From positions 1 to 13,431 of the forward strand of contig CACYBT010000108.1 in the NCBI GenBank assembly GCA_902772715.1: a stretch of 13,431 nucleotides of DNA. The letters are read 5' to 3'. Position 1 is the first letter of the stretch. Every line of letters starts with the position of its first letter. Under the pieces are notes generated by a model. It did no database searches and was not told the origin of the DNA. It saw only the letters and a program-made list of their open reading frames with translations. This DNA comes from an uncultured Succinivibrio sp. (lineage in GTDB: Bacteria > Pseudomonadota > Gammaproteobacteria > Enterobacterales > Succinivibrionaceae). Positions 7,780 to 13,431 of the stretch are shown here, piece by piece. The translations under genes and the position numbers were made by a program.

Positions 7780-7807
7780 TTATCGGCAATTTTTATAAAT
7801 AACTTTA
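7780..7807 (-). promoter_or_regulatory. Sigma-28 (FliA) promoter of flaG
   Basis: On the minus strand TAAAGTTA (7807 down to 7800) is followed by GCCGATAA (7787 down to 7780). The -10 matches the FliA consensus GCCGATAA at all eight positions and the -35 matches TAAAGTTT at seven of eight. The gap between TAAA and GCCGATAA is 16 bases, one more than the usual 15. Transcription would start near 7773, giving a leader of about 65 bases before flaG. Confidence 0.8.
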
Positions 7808-7809
7808 AA

Positions 7810-7833
7810 TTTTTTTTAAGTTTTTTTTTTTTT
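7810..7833 (-). repeat. A-tracts upstream of the flaG sigma-28 promoter
   Basis: On the minus strand a run of 13 A (7833-7821), then CTT, then a run of 8 A (7817-7810) lie directly upstream of the -35. The position fits an UP element bound by the RNA polymerase alpha C-terminal domain. Runs of this length can also slip during replication. Confidence 0.55.
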
Positions 7834-7896
7834 AATTTTATTGAAAAACAAAAAGATATTTATTTATAGAGGCAAATGATAAATTAACGCTTCTAA

Positions 7897-7918
7897 ATAT
7901 GTTAACTAGATCACATTA
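7897..7918. promoter_or_regulatory. CRP-like binding site between flaG and the flgJ operon end
   Basis: The 22-base site matches the E. coli CRP consensus (AAATGTGA-TCTAGA-TCACATTT) at 18 positions, with core TGTTA-N6-TCACA (7900-7915). On the minus strand a possible promoter TTATCA (7882-7877), 18-base spacer, TATCTT (7858-7853) would start near 7846, which puts the CRP centre at about -61.5, a classical class I position. The match is visible; binding and the promoter are inference. Confidence 0.5.
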
Positions 7919-7961
7919 ATTTTAGAGACAGGAACATAAAAGACATCAAGATAAACCAGCA

Positions 7962-8015
7962 TAAAAAAATAGTATCAGCGTTATAAGAGAGATAGGGGTA
8001 GGGCGCTGATACTAT
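7962..8015 (-). terminator. Long-loop terminator of the flgJKL operon
   Basis: On the minus strand ATAGTATCAGCG (8015-8004) pairs perfectly with CGCTGATACTAT (7980-7969) across a 23-base pyrimidine-rich loop and is followed by a run of T. It begins 12 bases after the stop of the small flgL-linked gene. The 12-bp stem is solid, but the loop is unusually long for an intrinsic terminator. Confidence 0.75.
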
Positions 8016-8027
8016 GAGAGGATTATC

Positions 8028-8312
8028 CTAGGCTAAAAGTGCAGCCGCATCAAAAGCACTGATATTGGACTGCACTCCACCATTGGATCTGGTCAGCATC
8101 GAGGCGATATCAGCAACCATACTTTTGGCATTGCCGGCATCTACCTTGATAGAACTTTTTTCTTCAGCATTTTGGATACCAGACTGCAGATTGACAACCG
8201 AAGCGCTGCTATGCTGAGCGGTCTTCTGTGGCAGTGTCACATTCTGATCTTTAACCATGGCGCTTTTTTGAGTAAAAGCACTAACTCCTGATACATTATT
8301 AACGTTCATCAT
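8028..8312 (-). CDS. Small protein of unknown function at the end of the flgJKL operon
   Basis: I do not recognise this 94-residue protein. It is rich in Ser, Ala, Asn, Gln and Val, has no membrane span or signal peptide and has one or two predicted helices in its C-terminal half (about 58-76 and 83-93), ending in SAFDAAALLA. The low-complexity N-terminal half looks disordered. It is probably real: a GAGGAAGAG ribosome site precedes the ATG at 8312, it starts 24 bases after flgL, and the operon terminator follows 12 bases after its stop. An ATG at 8309 is an alternative start. The segment VNLQS (40-44) also occurs at residues 7-11 of FlgJ. Size, a disordered front and a helical tail recall the anti-sigma factor FlgM, but the FlgM signature is not convincingly present. 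A small export substrate or chaperone is equally possible. Confidence 0.72.
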   Translation of the reverse strand: MMNVNNVSGVSAFTQKSAMVKDQNVTLPQKTAQHSSASVVNLQSGIQNAEEKSSIKVDAGNAKSMVADIASMLTRSNGGVQSNISAFDAAALLA

Positions 8313-8336
8313 TTTCTCTTCCTCACTATATTTTAA

Positions 8337-9572
8337 TTATATATAATCAAACAAAGATTGCTTGTTTACCATTGAATAAATTTGACGTGACACAGATAAT
8401 TGATTCTGTGCCCTCACCAGATCAGAGGCAGCCTCAAATGCATCTATCTCTGAAATCTCAGCCTTAGAAGACTTTTTAATATCTGAAATTGATTCATTTG
8501 AATTCATAACATTTTCAATGGCATTCTGTCTTGCACCAATAAGTCCGCGGTAACTGTCATAATGCAATAAAGCAATATTGACATCTTCCTCACACTTGGT
8601 AATTTTTGCCACTTTCTCAGTAGTAGTAAGCGTATCACTATTAATATCCTTGACTATTTGCGTCAAAATATTGAGCATATTGTCAGTTTTTGGAGGATCC
8701 AACTCGATAGCAATGGTACCACTTGGTGTTTCTGTATCAAAAGCAAATTTCATGCCATTAACCTCAATCTTAGGTACCGAAGTCGTCAGATCAATTTCAC
8801 CTCTAGCCAGGACATTTCCGCCTGTATCACTGTCTGCTAATTCATAAGTAGTAGGAACCTGACTGTTGTCCAGTCTTAGATAAACCTTATTGTTTGCCCC
8901 GTTTTCATAGTATTTTTCGAATAGATCAGAAAAATTGCCATAGTTTGAAACTTCGGAACTTAGTAGCCCGCTTGCGGTTGCTCCAGGAGTTGCAGTAAAA
9001 GAATATGCAGTCTTGCAGTTTTCAAAAATATCGAGTCCTGAATCTGAGACCTGAACAGTCACATTAGGAGCCACCACCACCCCACGTGTGGCGCCATCGG
9101 CCTTACATACATAATGACCTAAGGAATCAATCTCATAGGTTGGGACATCACTTTGGGCACCGGAAAAAATATATTCCCCATCAGTATTCTGAGTATTCAT
9201 AAGATCAAACAAATGATCACGCAACTGCTGAATTTCTGATGACAAAGCCTTTAAACTCGACGCATCGTTGGAACCATTGATACACTGCTGTAATCTTGTA
9301 TTGATGCTCGAGAGGGTATCCCACATGGAGGCAATGGCAGTTTCCTCTTCAGAAAGAGCATTATTGGCAATAGCACCATCCTCATTGTACTGAGTATAGG
9401 CAGCAATAGCTCCCTCATATTTAATCTTGCTAGCCATGCCCGAAGGATCTTCTCCGGCTTTCTGGAATTTATATCCAGTATTGTATCTAATGGAAGTCTC
9501 ATCAACCTTACTGTTTGAATTCTGTATATATTTCAAACTGTTGGTGAACTGCATGGTGGTTGAAATTCTCAT
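8337..9572 (-). CDS. flgL: Flagellar hook-filament junction protein FlgL (HAP3)
   Basis: Forms the second junction ring between hook and filament, on which flagellin polymerises; exported by the flagellar type III system. The N-terminal helical domain starts MRISTTMQFTNSL and has the flagellin-like turn AGEDPSGMASKI (39-50); DGEYIFSGAQSDVPTYEI begins at 131, where FlgL/flagellin proteins carry a GxYxFSG motif. The C-terminal helix AASDLVRAQNQLSVSRQIYSM ends in NKQSLFDYI. At 411 residues it is about 90 longer than E. coli FlgL (317); the extra length lies in the variable, surface-exposed middle (about 150-320). GGAGG lies eight bases before the ATG, and the gene starts 14 bases after flgK in the same operon. 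Confidence 0.93.
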   Translation of the reverse strand: MRISTTMQFTNSLKYIQNSNSKVDETSIRYNTGYKFQKAGEDPSGMASKIKYEGAIAAYTQYNEDGAIANNALSEEETAIASMWDTLSSINTRLQQCINGSNDASSLKALSSEIQQLRDHLFDLMNTQNTDGEYIFSGAQSDVPTYEIDSLGHYVCKADGATRGVVVAPNVTVQVSDSGLDIFENCKTAYSFTATPGATASGLLSSEVSNYGNFSDLFEKYYENGANNKVYLRLDNSQVPTTYELADSDTGGNVLARGEIDLTTSVPKIEVNGMKFAFDTETPSGTIAIELDPPKTDNMLNILTQIVKDINSDTLTTTEKVAKITKCEEDVNIALLHYDSYRGLIGARQNAIENVMNSNESISDIKKSSKAEISEIDAFEAASDLVRAQNQLSVSRQIYSMVNKQSLFDYI

Positions 9573-9586
9573 TTATCTAACCTCCA

Positions 9587-11629
9587 CTAAAAAGCCTGAA
9601 TAAGAGCGTTAAAAATGGTCTGTGAGGCTTCAATAATCTTGGCACAGGCCTGATAAGACTGCTGGAACATCAGAAGATTTGCCGCCTCTTCATCTAAATT
9701 TACACCAGACTTGGACTCGTACATGGCAACGGTCTGATCATATTTGGTTTTGGCAGCCTCACCGTTTGACAATGCCGACGAGGACACAGAGCCTAAGTGT
9801 GCCAGTATATTGGCATATCCTTCGTTACAGGTGACAACCTTCGATGATCCGGTGTCGCGGACAAGTGCAGACTTGCGTAACGAAATTAAAGCATTAGCAT
9901 TGGAGTTATCCGCCTGTCCACCGTTATTAATTTCCACAGTAAAGGTATCACCTTTTTTAACCGTACCAGTGATATTTATATCGTATCCTGGCTTTCCGTC
10001 CGGATAAAGTTTATTACCACTAGCATCCAGGGCATTGGCAAAGATTTTGATACCATCGGTAGAAGCAGGTGTATAACCTAATTGAGTACCATCATTTGCG
10101 AAAATCACATAATTGGTACCATCAAATACCACCTTGTTGGGTGCATCGGTATTAAACTGAGGTTTTCTATTGCCATCAATATAAACACCATAGCCTGGAC
10201 CAGTATTAGTACAGGAAGCAAGAGAAATTACTGCGTTGCCGTAATTATTTGATGCAGTTTTAGTTCTGACTGCGGATGCAAAGGCAAAATCCTCAGGCTT
10301 ATTGATCAGGATTTCTGCATCAAGACAGGCATCAAAAGTTGGCTGCACTCTGAATCTAGAGCCACTACCTAGCATGGTGGCATCATCATACCTTTCTTTA
10401 AAGTACATCTGAATACCATGATCATTTAAAGTGATGGTATGTCCGTCACTTTCAAGGGTAAGCTCGGTAGCAGGAATCTCAGTACGCTTATTCTCAGAGT
10501 CGATTGTATAGACGTGCATCTGTCCGCCAATACAGTCTACTTCATATATATAACCCTGTACTTTAGTCCCCTGACCTTCAATAAAGCTTGTGGTCATGGC
10601 ATAATTAGGATTATCACAAACCGCATTTATATCTTCAAGTTTAACGATCCTGCTGCCTGCCACATCTTCTAAGGTAAATCCAGCCTGATTCTGCACATTG
10701 AGACCATCGGAAAAGGCTACCATAAGTTTGCCCATTTCTCTTAAAGTGTAACGCAGTTCATCCGTTGCATTTAGATAGCCACCTAAAGAGCCCCCGATTT
10801 TGTCATCAGAAAGTACTATATTTGATTTATCAAGACTTGTGGTAACCACTGAACGATAGGATAAATAAATATCTCGTTTAGTTGCATCAAAGGTATCAAT
10901 TTTATCGGTTAGGCTGGCGTAAGTTTCACCATTTGCCAGAAGCATACCATTATCCATATACACTTCATAGTCGCCATTAGACTGTTCCACCACCTGTACG
11001 CTAACATATTCAGACAGTTCATTGATAAGACGATCACGCTCATCCAACATCTGCAGGAAAACTTCTCCCTGCACATCATTCTCACCGATATTTATGGAAT
11101 GGATCTGTCTGTTGATTTTGCCAATACTCTCAGTCAACGAATTGATGTTTGTAACATTGTCGTGAATTCGTCCGTTAACATCATCAATGGTACTGCGGAT
11201 ACTCTCATTAGCCTGCTGATAACGGTACAGCACACTCTTTAAGTCCTGCAGCACCGCCTGACGATTAGAAGATGATGTTGGTAAGGCTGCGGCCGTGGAG
11301 AGCTCATCAAAAAAATCACTCATGGCATTAGCAAGAGAGTTAGCATCATCAGATAAAAGCTTATCAGCCGAATCCAATCCTTCAGCAAAGGCCTTATGAT
11401 AATTGTATGCACCAGAATCGACGTACATTTGACGCTGTACGTACTGATCATATATACGACGGGTATAAGTAGCACCTACTCCCCAATCCACACAGGAAGT
11501 ATAGGTCTGGGTCTCTTTGCGGATAAAACCTTCAGTATTGACGTTATTGATATTGTTCGATGTTGAATTCAATAACCTCTGCTGATTTAAGACACCAGTT
11601 TTACCTGTTATGATTAGATCGCTACTCAT
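9587..11629 (-). CDS. flgK: Flagellar hook-associated protein FlgK (HAP1)
   Basis: First junction protein at the distal hook end, exported through the flagellar channel. The N-terminal D0 helix holds the rod/hook-family motif SNNINNVNTEGF (about 24-35), followed by a coiled helical D1 (about 90-190), and the C-terminus ends in LLMFQQSYQACAKIIEASQTI-type heptads as in other FlgK. At 680 residues it is well above E. coli FlgK (547); the excess lies in the beta-rich middle (about 330-590), poorly conserved and probably exposed. I chose the ATG at 11629: AAGGGG lies nine bases upstream and the protein then begins MSSDLIITGKTG, in the family style. A TTG at 11653 would extend it by eight residues that include the ribosome site. 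A 60-base gap with a small inverted repeat separates it from flgJ. Confidence 0.93.
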   Translation of the reverse strand: MSSDLIITGKTGVLNQQRLLNSTSNNINNVNTEGFIRKETQTYTSCVDWGVGATYTRRIYDQYVQRQMYVDSGAYNYHKAFAEGLDSADKLLSDDANSLANAMSDFFDELSTAAALPTSSSNRQAVLQDLKSVLYRYQQANESIRSTIDDVNGRIHDNVTNINSLTESIGKINRQIHSINIGENDVQGEVFLQMLDERDRLINELSEYVSVQVVEQSNGDYEVYMDNGMLLANGETYASLTDKIDTFDATKRDIYLSYRSVVTTSLDKSNIVLSDDKIGGSLGGYLNATDELRYTLREMGKLMVAFSDGLNVQNQAGFTLEDVAGSRIVKLEDINAVCDNPNYAMTTSFIEGQGTKVQGYIYEVDCIGGQMHVYTIDSENKRTEIPATELTLESDGHTITLNDHGIQMYFKERYDDATMLGSGSRFRVQPTFDACLDAEILINKPEDFAFASAVRTKTASNNYGNAVISLASCTNTGPGYGVYIDGNRKPQFNTDAPNKVVFDGTNYVIFANDGTQLGYTPASTDGIKIFANALDASGNKLYPDGKPGYDINITGTVKKGDTFTVEINNGGQADNSNANALISLRKSALVRDTGSSKVVTCNEGYANILAHLGSVSSSALSNGEAAKTKYDQTVAMYESKSGVNLDEEAANLLMFQQSYQACAKIIEASQTIFNALIQAF

Positions 11630-11689
11630 TTTTATAAACCCCTTTTGTGGCAAAAAATTGCCAAATTTCTCTCTTGAAATTCCTACATG

Positions 11690-12691
11690 CTATTTGTATG
11701 CCATAAATGCGATTTTCCTTGAAATATTTTTGAGTTTTTCCGCATACCCTGGATCGGTAGCATATCCAGCCCGTTGAATTTCTTCAAAATACTCATCAGG
11801 TGAATAGGATTTTCCTACGGCTTTGGAGTAACGTGGATTGTCATGGATAAAGGAAATGTAATCCTGCATACTCTCTAAAACATCAGCATACTTTCTGAAG
11901 GCACTGACTTCGTTTACAAACCTGCCATTGGCAAATTCTGGAGAACTTAATTTTTCTGACTCGCCCTTCCATGCCGAATTTGCCTTAATACCATAATAGT
12001 TATTGCCCTTTGGCACATGTTTGCCCCATCCGGTCTCAAGCGCAGCCTGGGCCACCAGAACCAGCGGATTAAAACCAAGTCCTTCCACAGCCTTTAAGGC
12101 ATATGGCATCATCTTCTCAACAAATTCCTCGTGTGAGGCAAACTGTTTCATACTCTCAGGGGCAGGCAGACCTTCATACATTCTGCGTAAATTCTTAAGG
12201 CTGGCAGTTTTATCTACACGGTTATCAGCTGTACTGGTGAAGGTGCTGATATTAGGCACGTTTGCTCCACGTAAATGGACAGTTGAACCAGAGACAGACA
12301 TCTTATCTAACTCCTTTAACAGTTCCTTGCCTTCATCACCTAGGGATTTTGCAAACTGTTTGGTAAGCAGATAGGTTATGGAATTTTTGTTAACACCGCC
12401 TTTTTGGGTCATGGTGGCAACATTCTGCTGAGCCAGCATATCCTCAAAAAACCCGGAATATTTGGAATGCAAAGGAGAATCAGGATTGATAGTGTCGTTT
12501 GATTTACGCATGGCATCAACCCAATACTGATTGAGAATAGACTGAAACTGCTCAGCAGCAGCCTTTAAGGCTAGAGCCTGAGATTTCTTATCTCCACGGC
12601 CTAACGCTCTGATTTTGCCAAGATTACGGTGATCACCAATAAGGCCCAGATCTACACTTGACTGTAAATTTACCGAAGATCCCTCATCCAT
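11690..12691 (-). CDS. flgJ: Peptidoglycan hydrolase / rod-cap protein FlgJ
   Basis: Bifunctional flagellar protein: the N-terminal domain caps the growing rod in the periplasm and the C-terminal glucosaminidase (GH73) domain opens the peptidoglycan for it. Residues about 40-115 match the rod-binding domain (AAEQFQSILNQYWVDAMRKS, then DMLAQQNVATMTQKGG). A linker of about 65 residues follows, and residues about 185-333 form the hydrolase with AQAALETGWGKHVP carrying the likely catalytic Glu219, NNYYGIKA (230-237), FRKYAD, and AGYATDPGYAEKL near the end. At 333 residues it is slightly longer than Salmonella FlgJ (316). No signal peptide, as expected for export by the flagellar system. The ATG at 12691 has only a weak ribosome site (AGG, with GGA nearby). 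First gene after the sigma-54 promoter; normally it follows flgI, but flgBCDEFGHI are not here. Confidence 0.94.
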   Translation of the reverse strand: MDEGSSVNLQSSVDLGLIGDHRNLGKIRALGRGDKKSQALALKAAAEQFQSILNQYWVDAMRKSNDTINPDSPLHSKYSGFFEDMLAQQNVATMTQKGGVNKNSITYLLTKQFAKSLGDEGKELLKELDKMSVSGSTVHLRGANVPNISTFTSTADNRVDKTASLKNLRRMYEGLPAPESMKQFASHEEFVEKMMPYALKAVEGLGFNPLVLVAQAALETGWGKHVPKGNNYYGIKANSAWKGESEKLSSPEFANGRFVNEVSAFRKYADVLESMQDYISFIHDNPRYSKAVGKSYSPDEYFEEIQRAGYATDPGYAEKLKNISRKIAFMAYK

Positions 12692-12738
12692 ATTCCATAC
12701 CTGTTAAAAATTCGACACTTCATAGTTAGAAGACATTA

Positions 12739-12754
12739 AGCAAAGTCTATGCCA
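12739..12754 (-). promoter_or_regulatory. Sigma-54 promoter of flgJKL operon
   Basis: On the minus strand CTGGCAT-AGACT-TTGCT fits the sigma-54 (RpoN) consensus YTGGCAC-N5-TTGCW: the -24 GG and -12 GC are present with the required 10-base gap. One base of TGGCAC differs. Transcription would start near 12729, leaving a leader of about 37 bases before flgJ. The match agrees with the adjacent gene encoding a sigma-54 activator. Confidence 0.8.
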
Positions 12755-12822
12755 GCTGTTTATACCTAAAAATCAGTCAGTTAGTTCACAAGTCTGGATA
12801 CTTAATCAAAAGTACAGAAAAA

Positions 12823-12838
12823 ATTGAGATACTTCACA
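12823..12838. promoter_or_regulatory. Possible CRP site upstream of flrA
   Basis: ATTGA-GATACT-TCACA has a perfect right half-site and three of five positions in the left half. It lies about 208 bases before the flrA start and 85 bases upstream of the flgJ promoter. Weak; listed because a stronger CRP-like site lies near flaG. Confidence 0.2.
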
Positions 12839-13045
12839 TTTTTTATGTCAGTCAAAAGTCAATTTTTTGTCATTTCACTCTTACGCGTTATCATATAACC
12901 ACAGTAACAATATAGTTTTTTTTATTTTTTTATTCTCAAAAAACGTCAAAAAAACAACAAACGGTAACAAAACGCGGGGAGCAACGTTTTTGTACCTTCT
13001 CTGACATTTAATGTCTAGAGAATACCGTACATAATTGAGGTCATT

Positions 13046-13431
13046 ATGAAATTCGCAGGAAACCTTCTTATCCTAGAAACAGACGCTCAGAAACGAGCCT
13101 CTCTCGAAACGATTTTCTCCTTTTTAGGGCTCAGCTGCCAGAGTGGAGAGCCTTTGGACTGTATTTCCTATTTGGATTCTGAAAACACTAACGTAGATTA
13201 TTGCGTAATAGGTGAAGTACAGGGGTGTAACTATAAAGAGCTGTTAGGCAAACACCCTAACACAGCATTTTTGCTGTGTAATGACAGTAGCAGCGATGAA
13301 CTCTCAGACTGCGTAAACCTGATGGGAAAAATTGGAAATGATCCAAACTATGACGAGATAATGACTCTTCTGCACTACTGTCAGTCTTTCCGCTCCATGC
13401 GCAAATTTTCTGAAAAATCTGGCAACGGCGC
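13046..13431 (+). CDS. flrA: FlrA/FleQ-type sigma-54 flagellar master activator, N-terminal part
   Basis: Only the first 128 residues lie in the window; the frame is open to the right edge. The start MKFAGNLLILETDAQKRASLETIFSFLG resembles the atypical receiver-like domain of FleQ/FlrA (KILLIDDD...R..L...LNFLGE), and the end GNDPNYDEIMTLLHYCQSFRSMR matches the last segment of that domain (PNY..L...LH.CQ..R.MR) just before the AAA+ module. The acidic pocket of true receivers is poorly kept: the first strand reads LLILETDAQ, as in FleQ, which is not controlled by phosphorylation in the usual way. The AAA+ and DNA-binding domains expected next lie outside the window. GAGG (13037-13040) is five bases from the ATG. 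Divergent from flgJ, whose promoter is of the sigma-54 type this protein family activates. Vibrio also carries flrA near flaG-fliS. Confidence 0.8.
   Translation, partial: MKFAGNLLILETDAQKRASLETIFSFLGLSCQSGEPLDCISYLDSENTNVDYCVIGEVQGCNYKELLGKHPNTAFLLCNDSSSDELSDCVNLMGKIGNDPNYDEIMTLLHYCQSFRSMRKFSEKSGNG

Larger units (their letters stand above)
12692..13045. other. Divergent regulatory region between flgJ and flrA
   Basis: This 354-base AT-rich region holds no credible gene. It contains the sigma-54 promoter for flgJ (12739-12754) and a CRP-like half-palindrome (12823-12838). For flrA I find no convincing sigma-70 promoter: TTGTAC (12990-12995) and TTGTCA (12867-12872) lack a good -10 at 16-18 bases. 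Homopolymeric T and A stretches occur around 12916-12955. Two short GGTAACA/AGTAACA elements (12902-12909 and 12962-12969) are noted without an assigned role. Confidence 0.6.

Noticed and set aside
11627..11653. Extended flgK start at the TTG at 11653
   Set aside because: The AAGGGG ribosome site would fall inside the gene, and the ATG at 11629 gives the usual FlgK N-terminus.
11649..11663. TGGCA...TTGC-like element before flgK that resembles a sigma-54 promoter on the minus strand
   Set aside because: The gap between GG and GC is 9 bases instead of the strictly required 10; the match arises from a small inverted repeat, GGCAA-N4-TTGCC.
12003..12374. 123-codon open frame on the plus strand inside flgJ
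   Set aside because: Lies wholly antisense to a well-supported gene, with no ribosome site or recognisable protein features.

Overview
The window comes from an AT-rich, polarly flagellated, probably fermentative gammaproteobacterium. The FrdABCD subunits and the type I pyruvate kinase can be aligned from memory with the Escherichia coli proteins over their whole length. The flagellar genes (FlrA/FleQ-type regulator, FlaG, FliS, bifunctional FlgJ) are of the polar type found in Vibrio, Aeromonas and Pseudomonas. A succinate-forming member of the Aeromonadales/Succinivibrionaceae would fit, but that placement is inference and no rRNA is present to test it.

Left part (about 1-6620, all on +): psd (phosphatidylserine decarboxylase) follows a gene-free AT-rich leader. 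A 251-base gap with an FNR-like box precedes the four-gene fumarate reductase operon frdABCD, which ends in a strong hairpin terminator. pykF (pyruvate kinase I) follows as its own unit after a 318-base leader with an extended -10 element. Two hairpins close pykF against the convergent flagellar genes. frd and pykF both serve anaerobic PEP/succinate metabolism.

Right part (about 6620-12760, all on -): a sigma-54-type promoter (TGGCAT-N5-TTGC) drives flgJ-flgK-flgL and a small 94-residue protein of unknown function, ending at a long-stem, long-loop terminator. A separate unit, flaG, has a near-consensus sigma-28 (FliA) promoter, A-tracts just upstream of it, and a strong CRP-like site further upstream. 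fliS stands alone between two terminators. No fliD or flagellin gene lies between or beside flaG and fliS.

Right edge: flrA (FleQ/FlrA-type sigma-54 activator, N-terminal part only) starts on + divergently from flgJ and runs off the window. The expected logic is therefore visible: master activator FlrA, then sigma-54-dependent hook-junction/rod genes, then sigma-28-dependent late genes. I see no mobile element, tRNA, rRNA, CRISPR array or defence system, and no clear sign of a new multi-gene system. The points most worth a second look are the small flgL-linked protein and the regulatory sites around flaG.
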